Both the position numbers and the translations under genes were made by a program. Below, piece after piece: positions 37,562 through 49,179 of a stretch of DNA of 64,000 nt. Every line of letters starts with the position of its first letter. Position 1 is the first letter of the stretch. Source of the DNA: Dicaeum eximium (taxonomy: Eukaryota > Chordata > Aves > Passeriformes > Dicaeidae); the NCBI GenBank assembly GCA_013396995.1, contig VWZP01002847.1:342830-406829 (forward strand), in the 5' to 3' direction. Below the pieces are notes generated by a model. That model did not search any database. It saw only the letters and a list, made by a program, of their open reading frames with translations, and was not told the DNA's origin.

Positions 37562-37614
37562 ATTATTGTTGTTTTTTCAGATTAGTTTAAAAACTAAGTA
37601 AAGACAACAATAAT
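37562..37614. repeat. Imperfect hairpin
   Basis: A 10-bp outer stem (37562-37571 with 37605-37614) and a 7-bp inner stem (37582-37588 with 37591-37597, two-base loop), separated by an interior loop that can partly pair. It continues into an AAT-rich run, so slippage in low-complexity DNA is a likely origin. Confidence 0.55.
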
Positions 37615-40600
37615 AATAACAATAGCAATAATACTTTGAATTACCAAGAGGGAGCTGTCCCTTTCATCTGAAAGCAAAAAAGATAGAGAAAGCTAATCTG
37701 TTTTCTTTTTTGCTTTTCTTTAAGAACCTTCTTTCTAATCAAATACATGGGGCAGTGACCTGGCCTCCTATCTCAAGTCACACACTCATCAACTTGTATA
37801 AAATCAAGTCATCATACCTGAGTAAACTGGAGAAAGAACAAACAAGTGAGCCATAATCTAACTATTCTGAATACATTGTTATTTTGCTTCAAATTTAGCA
37901 GTATCATTCTATCTTCTTTAACACCTGGGTTGCTGTTGTTCATTCTCCACATTGCCAGCAGATCATAGGCAGATGACTGGCAAGTGATGGAGTTTTCAGG
38001 ATTCATCCTGCTTCTTCTTTCTTACATCAGAAAAATATTTATTTAGGTGAGAGAGCATTTTCTATGGCTCCTTAACTGATCTAGGGAATATTTAGAGACA
38101 GCTTTGCAGAAATAGAAAGGTTTATGGCAAGTAGACAAACAAATTCCATTAATTTATGAAGGCTAAGCAAATGTTCTATAGCAAGAAAACTATACATAGG
38201 CTGTGCTCTTGATTGATCAGATTCAATTACTGCTCAGGATCAGAGCTAGTGCTTTCAAGACTTCCATTTCCTACAAGTGCTTTTCAAGAGTCTTTGTGAG
38301 TCTGCTTCAGCAGCACAGCAGTGTACCCTATGTCCTTCATAAGTCCTCTTGGAGTACCAGGAGACAATGTGGATTTTGCCACTGAGGATGAGATTTCCAC
38401 TTTTGATTATGCAACCATCTTCAATAACAACTTCTTGAACACTTGAAATGTGCCCTGGGAATCACACACCTCAGAAGAATTTTTCTAGGTGTGGGGTCAT
38501 AACAGATCTCATTGCATTTCCCCATTCCAATTTAAATTCCAGCAAACCAGCTGAAAGATCAAGTGAAGGGAGGAGGAGCAAGGTACAAAGCCCTACAAAG
38601 CAGTAATGGATCTTCAGGCAACATCTAGCAGGCTGGTGGAACACCTGCACGTAGGAGGTTCCAAAGGTTCAAGGCTGGGCAGGCTCATGGCAGGTAATTC
38701 TGCTGAGGATCATTAAATACAGAAAACCTACCTATATTCAGAAAGCCACTGGACTAAAAGTAGGGAATGAGACGGATGGGAAAATAGTAGGGGAAGTTAT
38801 TATTTTGCCTTGTACTTCTATTTTCATAAAAAGCATTCCTTTGGCCAGTACTGGGCACAGGATGCTGAAATATAACAGACCATTGGTTTGATACAGAGTA
38901 GACCTGCCCTCCTACACACTTTTCTGGAGTATTGGATCTCAGAACAGTAAAAAGGCCCTACAGCGAGCAGATGATGTGAGACTCTGGTGAAACAAACAGT
39001 GTGAGCTGCCCACACCACACATAGGATCATAAAGGTCTGTGTTTCTCCGCTCAGCCTTTTCAGAACTTTAAAAAACCTACACATTAACCTCAGTGGTACA
39101 GGACGTAGGCAGAAATCTGCCTACCTTTTTGCAGAAAAGGACAGCCAAAGCTAGCATCTAAATGACAGTAGGCAACAGCTTTTTGGTAAGATTTTCTAAA
39201 TATTATGTATCCTAATTACACAAATGGACAGCCAGTGAGTTGCAAATTCCCCAGTAAAGCCTGTCTAGCACAAGATCCTTTAATTCTACCTTTGAAGTGA
39301 GTGATTTACAGGAAATGAGCTAGAAATTTCAGTGCTGACTGCAATCAAGACCCTTATCTTTACAATGAGCATGATTTATCGCAATTTTATGCTAATAGCT
39401 CTCACCCGTCATTATCACAAGAGAGAATATATGTCAAAATTCTTTATTCACCCTAAATCACACATCAGCCAGGCTTCCCATTCAAAGTATCTGATTGGGA
39501 CCTACAGAAGTGGAAGGCACAGTGTGCTGCACACAATGACTTTCATAGCCTTTTAAGCTCTCCTCTTACTTTGGACAGCTTATAAAACGGCAGAACATTG
39601 TTTTGAATGATAAATACAGTTCAATACAAACTCCAGGTTTGGGGGTGGACATCCAGTTTTAGAAAACTGATGAATATCAAATTTTTGTCCTTCTTCAAAC
39701 ATGGTATCTAATTAACTTTTTACATTAACACTCCCTTGCAGTCAAATAAAGAACCCTTATGACTTTCAGGTATGTACAGAGATAGCATACAGGGATTTTA
39801 AAGCCACAGCTACTGCAGGCTGAACAGCATTCTGGGGTAGCTCCCCACCACAATTGCTGCCTTTCCAACACTTCCACTATGGGAGACAACAATGTCAAGT
39901 CCTTACATTTGACCTGACAGAGTCCTGCCTTCTAATATGCCTTTGAACTATGGTGAAACAGATTGCACATAGTTCTTCTGGTGTGCCTACTGTTCAAAAG
40001 GAAAGATTAAACTTACAGCATGAGGGAGTACAATAGGAATTAAATTTTGAGGGAATTCCAGGGACCATAGGTGCAAAGCAGCTTGTAGGAGCTCACAGGA
40101 GCTAGGGCACAGAAACAGAATTTTCTGTATTAAGATTTGTCTGCCCAGTGCTTATTCTAACTGGATTTGAAGGGAAGAATTTCAGCCTACATGACTGGAA
40201 CTGTGCTGTTTTCAATGAGCCAGCCCAATCCCGCTGCTTACTGAGCAGCACTGAGTGCCACAAGGTGGTATCTTTCTTGCTCAGCACTTTTTCACTTCCT
40301 ATCAGGATCCCCTCTGTGTTCATCCTGCATCTATTTATAACAAATGCTTTCCTACAGGCCTGCTATGCCAAATACCAAAAATTGCTCCCACTCACTGCAA
40401 GGCAGAAATTCTATTTCTGTGTAATTTATTCTGTCTTTACATTTCTAACCTAGAGTACAGTGCAGATTCAAACCATTTGCAACCTTTCATCATTTTCAGG
40501 TATGTGTATACTGCAGCACACTTCTCCCACATAGATTAGTTAGCTGGCATCACCAATAGGTAAGTACATGTAAGGAGGACACAGAAGCTGCTGCTTTTGA

Positions 40601-41364
40601 GAGACATATGTAAAAGCTGAGTTCTTACATTTTGTGAATTGGCCTGCATTTCTGTGAAGTTGTATCAATGGAGAATATGCTCTGGTGATTAGAGACCTGC
40701 AATCTGCAATCTATTTTGGTATATGTCAGAAGTGCAGGACAGGTAACCTACATGCACAGTGAAAGTCAAAATTGTAGCTCATCCTTGGAAAAAACCCTGT
40801 TTTCAGGCATGTGTCCTTGTTGCATAAAACTTTGGACTGGTTCAGGCTGTAATAATCAGTGTTTGATCAAGTACATGTCCTTCCCAGGACAGCCTTCCTG
40901 ATCATTTGTTATCAGTAAAAATATTGATATCTTTTTAATATCCTCTACGTTATTATTTTTCATCCTTTCCAACTAGATTGGGGATGCTGCCTGCTGACAC
41001 ATGTATTTTCTTCTTCAGTACTCTAAGTTTCTACATGGGCCTTCTCTCAAATTCATAGCTGGGAACTATGTCCTATGCTCACCTGCATGTCTACACTAAA
41101 ACCATACCAAAATGAACGGCTGCCCAAGGTGTGTTTCTCTGTGGAAGCTTCTCTGTATGGCATCTTCCCCACTGAGGATGCCTGGTTGACCCCAAACTCC
41201 ATGATGTGGATCACCTGTGCAGACAGCCTTTTCCCTGACTGCTTAGCCACACTGCTGGGATCAGTTTGGCCAGTGCTGTACAGGTAAGATCTCTCACACA
41301 GTATACGCAGGAGTATAAAGGTGAAAGTCACCACATGCATGTGCTGCCTTTTGGTATTCTCGTA

Positions 41365-41527
41365 ATAACAACAGCTTGCCAAGAGAAGTAGTGGGTGTTC
41401 TGTCACTGGAAGTGTTCAAAGTCAGGTTGGAAGGGGCTTTGAAGCAACCTGATCTAGTAGAGGGCAGAGACATTGAAAATAGATGATCTTTGAAGTCCCC
41501 TTCAAATCCAAAACATTCTGTGATTCT
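41365..41527 (+). mobile_element. CR1 LINE 3' end fragment, plus strand
   Basis: Begins near 'acaacagcttgccaagagaa', continues through 'ggaagtgttcaaagtcaggt' and 'ggaaggggctttgaagcaac', and ends 'aaacattctgtgattctaag'. This is the standard order of the final 150 bases of avian CR1, including its short ATTCTGTG tail. Everything upstream is lost. Confidence 0.88.
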
Positions 41528-42102
41528 AAGAACTTGATGAAGGATTCCCAACACTGATGATTCAAGCCCCCCCGACCCCAGTCAGGTTGAAGCTATCTTC
41601 CTCAGGACATCACGGCACAGTGAAGAAGCAAGCATCACAAGATAGGGTAGGGAAATAGATACTAGAATGAGGGTACCCATCTCAAGGTCATCTCAGGTAC
41701 CCACTCCCAAGGTACAGCCCTCACTCACTGAGTACCATGTATGACTAAAGTCACTCAGCCTCCACCTAAACACAAAGAACTAGTATAAAAATTAGTTAAA
41801 AATACAGAAATGTTGAGAGGAAGACTGCATCATAACTTCTGGGATCTGTCAATACACTGGATCTGCCTTCTCCCCCCACAGGACCACCTATTGGGTAAGA
41901 ACAGTACTCTGTGCCTGCTGAATTGTTATCTCAAGGGGGGATTAGAACCTGTTAGTGTATTGCTCTGAATTAGTACAGTACTTTGACTGTACTTTCACAG
42001 TCATGTGTCACCTGTTACAATTTTATTAATAAAGAGACTTACCCTAGTTAGGATGGCAAATTCACCCAGTTCACATCTCAATGACTGGGCTTTACCTTTC
42101 AG

Positions 42103-42158
42103 CTTTAATTCAGTCTTCTGTGACTTTGACTGTGACTTTAATTCAGTCTTCTGTGACT
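42103..42158. repeat. 33-bp tandem duplication
   Basis: The 23-base core starting 'ctttaattcagtcttctgtg' at 42103 recurs exactly at 42136, giving a period of 33 bases and about 1.7 copies. Confidence 0.92.
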
Positions 42159-44306
42159 GTTCTGTGTGAAAAACAGTAAATACGTTTCCACCCTTTGGAA
42201 AATACCTTTCTCTCTGGCAGTTCTAAAGAAGCAAGATCCATTGTTAATACCAAGTAGGTGTTCCAGTGCATCCCAATGATGGGAGTAGGATGGTACCACC
42301 TCTATGGTTGACAACAGTGTAAGAAATCTATCTGCTTTCTAAACAAATAATTCATTTTGCTGCTACTTATCAAATGAGAAGAAAACCAGTGGCTACTCAG
42401 CCCCAGGAGGACGGACAGCCTTCAGACATTGTAATTACAGGGTATCTTAAGCTCCCCCAAAATGCAAATGTCTCTAATGTCTGTAAGTGTCTCTGTGAGC
42501 TAATGAGCCCCTAAGCCTCAATTCCAACTAGCAGCTGCTTATCACAATTTAAAATTTGCTATGCAAAAAAACCTAGAATCACAGCTGCATCTGAAGCTAT
42601 ACTGGAGACAGAGAACTGATGCAAAGAAAGATGGGACATGACCTAGAAGCATGGCTGGAAAAATGTGTGACTTCACACTCATCAAATGCGCCAAACACCA
42701 AATGTTTAAAATGAGGGGTGAATAAAGTTTTCTGCTGCCAAGAATAAATGCCAGTGGCTGCATGAAACAAGGCCTAAGGACTGTCTTATAAAGAGAGTTA
42801 GCAACTGATGACTGTAGCCTGGATCTCCTTAGAAGTCTCAACATGTCACAGCTCTCACTGATGTTCTGCCCAGCTGTCGATAGCTCTGCACACATTTTCA
42901 GTTTTCTGTCATGCAGAGATCACAGTCTAGGCCAAGACAAGAAGGAGCAAGTATAAAGGCTTGACAAGCTTTTAGTTTCCTCACAATGTACAGAAAACAA
43001 CAGAGACCCAACCTAGTAAAGGAGCAACACATAAGCTTAATTTTAGCTCATGCTTTTTACTTTACTGGTCATTATTTATAGCTTTTCAAGATCAAAGACA
43101 CAAATCATCAGCAGGGATCGGAGCAATCCCATTGGTCTACATCTTCTTATGCTAAACATCCCAATTTTTCAGGTGTAGACAAAGTCATATTTTAACGTTG
43201 GGTGAAGCCTTATACTGTTAAGGCAAGAGCCAGTGCAACTATTTAAAACCTGATTTTTTTCACCCTTTTTAGGTTTGTGGCAAGGCAAACAGATAGTGAC
43301 TTACAGAGAGATCAAGAGATGGGGAGAGATGAGGAATATGTTTTTAAGCACTGTTTTTTATGCACTTTTTTTAAAACTCAGTTTTTGCTTAAATACTAAA
43401 ACAAAGTCCCAGTTTCAAACATAATGAAGAATAGAGAAAACCAGAATAGTGAAACAGTTGAATGCTCTTGAGGTAAAATTTTTTGTTGAGTGTCATGCCT
43501 CAATTGAAATGGGACAATCTGATTAATCCTTGAGTCACTTCCATTCTGTTTCTTCCTTTTGCAAACACCACCAAAGAATTTCCAGTTATAAAATTTTAAA
43601 AGAACAGACCAGGTTATCTTGTTTTGTGAACTCAGTACACTGTTTTCCACTGCAGAAAGAACTCTTCCCACCACCATGCAGGCAAACTACACACAAGGGG
43701 CCACTACACTGGCCACAATCACTGGGAAACCACACCTCCTCCTAATAGCTGGCATGAAAAAATGATTAAATGTCAGTGCTGCTAGAAGAAATCTCCAACA
43801 TGGTCCTAAATTAGCACACCTGAAGACCACCATGGGTTTCGATTTTTTTCCTTACAGAATGGAAGACAGAATTAAGAAGCAGTGCCTGCCTCTTCAGGCT
43901 GGAAACTTGAAGTGTTGTTTGACTGGTGGATATGTTCAAAATTCATATGTCACTTGTAAGTTTATGCCAGTTACTCCTGCTCAAGAGAAGTGCAACTGCC
44001 ATGGATAGTTAGAAAGAAGGACAACAGATCTTATTCACAGCAGCTTCAGGCAATTACTCAAGTACTGCATTTTCCAGCTCCTGTAAATCCTAATTCTCTT
44101 CTTGTGAACATGGCAATCTCAGCTATTTTCACCCATATCCTCACCTCTCATCTTCACTATATTGCCCTTGTTTTAAGACCAGCCTCTTGTTGATCCTGAC
44201 AAGGGAACCACAGCACATAAAAATGGCTCCTGCTAGTTATGTCTTCCTTTCAATCAGAATAGAAAGCAACATACCTGAAATACATACCACCATGCAAACT
44301 GGCTCT

Positions 44307-44328
44307 TGCATACTGAATTCAGTATGCA
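44307..44328. repeat. Perfect 22-bp palindrome
   Basis: The half 'tgcatactgaa' (44307-44317) is followed immediately by its exact reverse complement 'ttcagtatgca' (44318-44328). The centre is an EcoRI-type GAATTC. Flanking bases do not extend the symmetry. Confidence 0.95.
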
Positions 44329-46148
44329 TACAGATGCTTCCTGCTCTGATATGAACAGAGTGCTCCTTTGAGAGGACTCCCATACTCATAAAAGGTTTTA
44401 GTTTGTTCTAAAAAAGACCAATGTCCATCAAACCACAAAGCAGATTAAAGAGCACATGGAGAGAGGCAATAGCACAGTGCTAATAAGCTATAACCTGTTC
44501 TTTGCATTTATAAAGAATGAAATACTTTAGAAGGCATAACACCAATAACAACTTGGTTTATTGGTTAGAATGTAACACCAATCACAAAACTCACAGATGC
44601 TTTGCCAGCATTCCTATCTAAAATCTAGAAGATTAGGGGCATGTCCCAGTTCAAGGATACCAACAGCTCTGAGGGAGGTAATAACACAAGATGTGTCAGA
44701 CACCATGTTCTGTTGTCAGGATACGTCCTCACACCACTCTAAACCTTCCTTAGTTCCACAGTACCTCTCCCAGTTCCACTGCCCTACCAAACTTTCACAG
44801 GAGCAAGCAAAGGAATAAAAAGAGTAAACCGTTGCAATAAACCAATATTGACTGCTGTTTAGCAGATTTGAAAGCACTTACAGACCTTCTTCTTTTTGCA
44901 AACATTCCATGCCAAGGTAAATTGGGTCTGTAGTTGTGACCTTCTGCCAGGAAGACAATCCTGATAGGAGCAATCTCAGCTAATGTGGGTATCCAGCAGG
45001 TATGGGAAAGAAACATTGCTGATGTTCTCTCCTGTCACCTTAAGGGAAGCCATTGCCTCTCACAGGTTCCTTGAAAGGTCAGTAAATATTGCTTCTTTGA
45101 GGAAACCTCAAATTTCCCAGTTAACATGGTAGCTGTAGCTATCAGTGTGTTTGTAGAAGCTACCACAAAAAGGCTTCTGGAAAATACTTGTATTGCTTTG
45201 TCAAATATGGAAGCTGATGCACAATGGATTTGCTGTCAGGTTGGAAGAATGTGCTGCTGGTATAATATTCTGCAAGGTCTATCCTTCATTTTAATTAATG
45301 GTTTGAATGACAACATGGACACTTATCCCATTGTAAAGTGCAAACAAGGTGATGTAAGAAAGCAACAGTTGCAAGGCTTATTAGGAGTCAGAAAACATTG
45401 CATTACTCAAGAAAAAAATAGAGCAGCTTTCAAGCACTGTCATGGTTTGAGGCACAATGGCCTTTCCATAGTTCTTAATCTGGATGAAGGCAAGCAAAAA
45501 AGGGCTGCCACACAGAGCAAAATCAGCATTATAAGTCTCCTCAAATAATAGAATGAAACAAAGTGCAAAACCAGCAGTGCCTACTGAAAGAGGAATATTC
45601 AAGTGCACAAGTACATGAACACTTGCTGCAAGGAATTCACCGACAGTTTTGCTGAAAAGATGAGGACAGATATCTAAATTACTGTCACAGCTAAGGCATG
45701 AGAGGAATGAGGCATGAGGAATACATGAGATTACATTTTGCCCTGCCCCTACAATTATTACAAGATCATGATGAGAAGATCAATGCAGTGTGCCAGAAAA
45801 TAGTTTATATTAGAGTTTGAAGAGAAGAGCTACTAAATACACCTCTTCCTCCTCCTGACATAGTGAGTATATCAGGCAAAAAATCCTCCCATTCTTCAGA
45901 GCCATTGTGTTCTGCTGAAAATGTTTAAATGACCTTATAACCTCTACCCAGCTCTTTTTATTAGCAGCCAGAATATATGCCAATGTTGTATTTCATCCTT
46001 CTCTAGCAAAGAACTACCACAGGTCCTTTTAATCACTTCATTATCACCTTTTGGGCCAGAGATGGAACACATACTTACTTATAGGAAGAAGATGTAAATG
46101 TTCCCCAGAGATCTGCTTGAGGAAGACACATTTTTTTAGATGTTAAAT

Positions 46149-46172
46149 AATAAAATACTTTAGTATTTTATT
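46149..46172. repeat. AT-rich perfect inverted repeat
   Basis: Arms 'aataaaatact' and 'agtattttatt' are exact reverse complements around two T residues. The AT-rich composition makes chance origin plausible. Confidence 0.85.
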
Positions 46173-49150
46173 TAGTCTCTAGTTAAAATTATACATGTTA
46201 CTTCCTGATATCAAACTGGTCTATCCATTTGAGTTCTGTAATGAGCTTGGTCAAGATCTTCAGCTGGAATATTACAAAGACAAGTTAATCAAACTGAAGT
46301 TGAGATAACAAATAGCTTTTCATGACAAATACATCCTTTCACCAAAATGACTCCAAGTCTCTGCATGTCTCTCTCTGCAAGAGACATTCCATGTCTCTTT
46401 TATATTGTGTGGCTGACTGGTTTGTACTACAGCCATGGATCTGTGCTAATGCTTACTTGCACAGATTACACAGCAGCGGAGACAGATTTCTTCAGATAGA
46501 CCATGTCAGCTAAGTCCAACCTTCTTGTGCCATGACACTGAACTGGAACACTAAAGGCCTTGGCCCAAAAAGCAGTGGCAGCACCACCACCAGTCCAGCT
46601 GGTTTCCTCTCACACGTTTGTTATGATAGGCACAATCTCAGAAGAAATGAATGTTGGGTTTATGCACACATTCTGCCCTCTGGTATAAACCAGATTGAGC
46701 TTCTCATAACCCAGGGGCCTGTTGACAATACACTTGCAGCATTAAAAAATGTCTAACAATTGACTGCCAACAAAGACCAGAGGTCAACAGCATGTCAGGA
46801 ATGAGAGCTAAAGAAGTAACTCTGCTTCTGATAGTGGGCTGAGGTGATGGTGTGAAGAGAAAAGGAAGTTTTTGGCTCACACCTTCTGTTCCTCAATATC
46901 CTTCAGAGGCCCATAATAGTCTGGAAAACAGACAGGACTTCCCATATCACCTGTGAAAAATTATCTTACAGGCCAGAAAATAAGAGAAAAGTCTGTAGAA
47001 TCTGTCTCATTTACCATACTGGCACGTGCTCGTGACCAGAGTCAGCTAAAGTCAGCCAGGTCTCTGAGTAGCTGATTACATGCATTCTGCTCTCTTAAGC
47101 AACAAGGCTGCAAGGTCAGCCAGCTTCTCCAAGGAGCCAACAAACTGTGACAGTACTATCCTTTCACTATCCCAGGTACATTGCTTGTTCTGTTTTTGAG
47201 GGTATGGAACTGGATTTAAATTAGAAGAAAAAAATCCCAACAAATCCTGTTCTGCCCAACACAACTAATTCCTTATTTTTTAAAGGGCAGTTACTGCCAG
47301 TTTTAATACACGTCTTAATGAAGACTGATTCATGAGCTGACTCTCTTATAAGGGCTTTGTAGTTAAAGAGACTGGGAATAGGAACCTTGTTAAAGCAAAG
47401 CTCTACTGAGCATTTTGCATTTCAAGACAGTTACCTCTTATGACTTTCTCTGTTTCGTTCTCTAATTAAAAGGTTAGCAAACATGCATGGGGAGCATTTT
47501 ACAGAACATAGGGAACCTTAGGTCTCTCCGCTTGAGCCCTGAACTGAATTTAAGTACTCAGAGACTGTCAGTGGTATAATCACGGTGCATTAACCTCTAC
47601 ACATATGCTCCACTGGCATATGAGCTGCAGCAGCTCTTTCAGCAGCACCATGTGAATATTAGCCCTGTAATCCAGACTGCTGAGCTGCGCAAATTCAGGG
47701 CTATCATTTCTCTGTCTTTGTCCCCACTGCTAGGCTCAGCAAACACCTGGCTCTAAACAGTGGCAAGCATCAGAATCTAGACACATGCTTGCAGGAAAAA
47801 TGTTGCAGCAGTCCAAAAAAGGGTGCCAGGTTCATTGGTGGGTAAGTGGAGAGCCGAGCCCTCAAACGAGAATTATTGTTTCACTTCCCTCCTTCCATCA
47901 TTGTGATGGTCCTGACAGACCACTGGCAAGAATAATCCACAGGATTTCTATGAAGCACAGACAGAAGTTCTAGCTGTAACAAATAGCATTAGCAAAATGT
48001 CAGTAGATTCATGCTGTTACCACCCACCAGCTGCACCATTAAAGGGTGTCTGCTCCTAAGGAGTACATGAGAAAGGGATGCCCAACAGTGCCATGGAGGT
48101 AGACAAAGTGATTTACAGCTCTGTGCAGGGCGGTAACATGGGCATGAATCACCTGGTGCCCTCAGAGAGAAGCTATATTGGAGTTTGTGCGGTGAGGAAA
48201 ACAGGAAAGAAAGCATTATTAGGTCTAAGGCCTGCCCATCTTTCTAATATGGAATATGTAAAGCATTCTTGATCCTGGGCATGACTAAACAAACAAATCC
48301 CCTCTGGGCCTTCTCAGGACACTGCAGCAGTCCTCACTGGAGCTGAGACAAGTGATGCCAATTAGATCCTCCTGTTAGGCACTGCATTTAGATGAGGATA
48401 GTCTGATCCTGGTGGATGCATCTCAAGAGACAGTTCCCAAGCTCTCCCATTAAATAGTTGTAGTGCTATCTTAGCACAAAAGTAAATCAGGGAGATAACA
48501 TTCTGACATCAGGGCATGAGGGGGAAAAAGGAGACTGAAAGACAAGCCAAGGTCCATGTCTGTGTCTGTCAGCTAGTGAGAGGAAAGAAAATTAACCATT
48601 AAAGTCACTACTAAAAAACAGTAAGAAGAGGCACAGAAAAGAATCTGAAATCATGTGTGTCTCAGATACTTTCAAATTTTAATTGGCACTCAGACCATTT
48701 GACATTAAGTGTGGCCTTCCCCATGATGTCAGCCATCTTTAAGTCAAGGCCTTCTAGAACCTTCCAAGTCTTCAAAATACATGACTGTCTATTATATTCC
48801 ATGGTATCTCTGATTAATCCTTCTCAACAGACCAAAAATTCCCTACAAAGATGAACAGCACTTCATTGTTATGAAATATTTGAAGATGGAGCAGTGTGAT
48901 CTTTTTCTTTTGCTCTAAGTGAAGTGTACTTGGAGCAGATCTGGCCCAGTCATAACCAATGAACTCAGTCATCAGCCTTGTACACTGTCTCCCAGAATAT
49001 CTGCATACTGCTTCCTTACCAGCCCATTCCTTCCTGATAAGGAAGTTCAGCACAAATTCAAGAAGGAGGATTTGCAAAGGCCCTTGTCCATCAGCTCTTC
49101 TCTGATCCCTGAGAAAGTTCCTATGGTCCAAGATATGAAAGGAAGATTTT

Positions 49151-49179
49151 GCCATAGATGGACTATGCCATAGATGGAC
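49151..49179. repeat. 16-bp period tandem duplication
   Basis: 'gccatagatggac' at 49151-49163 recurs at 49167-49179. Confidence 0.9.

Larger units (their letters stand above)
29761..41364. other. Long repeat-poor non-coding stretch
   Basis: About 11.6 kb in which I recognise no interspersed repeat and no exon. The longest open frame, 157 codons at 31059-31532 on the plus strand, has no known domain and is overlapped by other frames. A splice-donor-like 'gaggtaagc' lies near 31289. Low-complexity spots: degenerate 16-bp AT tandem at 31782-31836, AT-rich inverted repeat at 33368-33395, G/T-rich run near 34200-34240, A/C-rich run at 36886-36953, AAT/ACA-rich run at 37600-37635. Confidence 0.45.

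Noticed and set aside
41075..41287. 70-codon frame ending next to 'caggtaagat', a good splice-donor match, as a possible exon
   Set aside because: No homology recognised, no convincing acceptor upstream, and an overlapping longer frame on the other strand. Donor-like words are frequent by chance.
45126..45548. 140-codon frame with a faintly LINE-RT-like phrase
   Set aside because: Similarity is limited to a few residues; no tail, flank or further RT motifs. Could be an ancient LINE relic, but not supportable by eye.
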